NCBI GenBank assembly: GCA_050248375.1
Contig: JBFWSL010000060.1
Coordinates: 1-14,552, forward strand
Source of the DNA: JAYZVT01 sp050248375
GTDB taxonomy: Bacteria > Pseudomonadota > Alphaproteobacteria > Rhizobiales > Methyloligellaceae
DNA length: 14,552 bases
Direction of reading: 5' to 3'
Under the pieces are notes generated by a model. It had not been told where the DNA came from, did not search any database, and saw only the letters and a program-made list of their open reading frames with translations. Below, piece by piece: positions 14,506 to 14,552 of this stretch (positions within the stretch are counted from its first letter, which is position 1; every line of letters starts with the position of its first letter). Made by a program: the position numbers and the translations under genes.

Positions 14506-14530
14506 CCGGACAAAAGGAGAGGGTGACGCC

Positions 14531-14552
14531 ATGAATACGAACTCCACCACCT
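14531..14552 (+). CDS. Start of an unidentified gene (7 codons, cut by window edge)
   Basis: An ATG at 14531 follows AAAAGGAGAGGG at a suitable distance and reads MNTNSTT before the window ends. Nothing can be said of the family. The upstream operator copy makes it a candidate member of the oxalate regulon, for example a further oxalate or formate gene, but this is inference. Confidence 0.5.

Larger units (their letters stand above)
14285..14530. other. Divergent intergenic region before the gene at 14531
   Basis: This 246-bp non-coding region serves the minus-strand FGE-fold gene and the plus-strand gene at 14531. Towards the right it is AT-rich and carries a promoter candidate and a perfect operator copy. 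GCATG and CATGC arms (near 14401-14417) form a small inverted repeat of unclear meaning. No clear promoter for the minus-strand gene was found. Confidence 0.6.

Noticed and set aside
1..14552. CRISPR arrays, insertion sequences, tRNA or rRNA genes, prophage remains
   Set aside because: No regularly spaced repeats, transposase motifs, terminal inverted repeats or RNA gene signatures were seen on either strand.

Overview
The window looks like the chromosome of a GC-rich alphaproteobacterium. The evidence is GC-rich wobble positions by eye, strong purine Shine-Dalgarno sites, and a formate dehydrogenase that resembles the two-subunit Fdh1 of Methylobacterium extorquens more than the multi-subunit Fds enzymes. 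The genus cannot be called. The content is an oxalate-to-CO2 catabolic locus: uptake, CoA activation, decarboxylation and formate oxidation, apparently tied together by one GntR-family regulator and a repeated operator.

Left half, minus strand, transcribed from about 6540 towards position 1: a tripartite tricarboxylate-type transporter (tctC, tctB, tctA; 6410-3053), a GntR/FCD regulator (2881-2198), a 29-codon leader ORF (2147-2058) that overlaps the start of oxalyl-CoA decarboxylase (oxc, 2052-310), and the first 90 codons of formyl-CoA:oxalate CoA-transferase (frc, 270 to the window edge).

Centre: a 421-bp divergent control region (6411-6831) with two promoters, each overlapped by a palindromic operator. 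Right half, plus strand: a tightly packed operon of a SucC/SucD-like CoA ligase pair (6832-8882) and a two-subunit NAD-dependent Mo/W formate dehydrogenase (8887-13373). It ends at a perfect 9-bp hairpin shared with a convergent gene for a secreted formylglycine-generating-enzyme-fold protein (14284-13427). The last 246 bp upstream of position 14531 carry another copy of the operator in front of a gene that runs off the window.

Proposed working: Frc moves CoA from formyl-CoA to oxalate, Oxc decarboxylates oxalyl-CoA back to formyl-CoA, and the released formate is oxidised to CO2 with NADH formed by Fdh. The SucCD-like pair is the unusual part. Its phosphohistidine is kept, but conserved residues of the acid and CoA site are changed, so it may prime the cycle (an oxalate- or formate-CoA ligase) or recover ATP from formyl-CoA. 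The exact 10-mer TGGTATACCA occurs before gntR, before the ligase/fdh operon and before the unknown gene at 14531, with a one-mismatch copy over the tct promoter. This suggests a single regulon.
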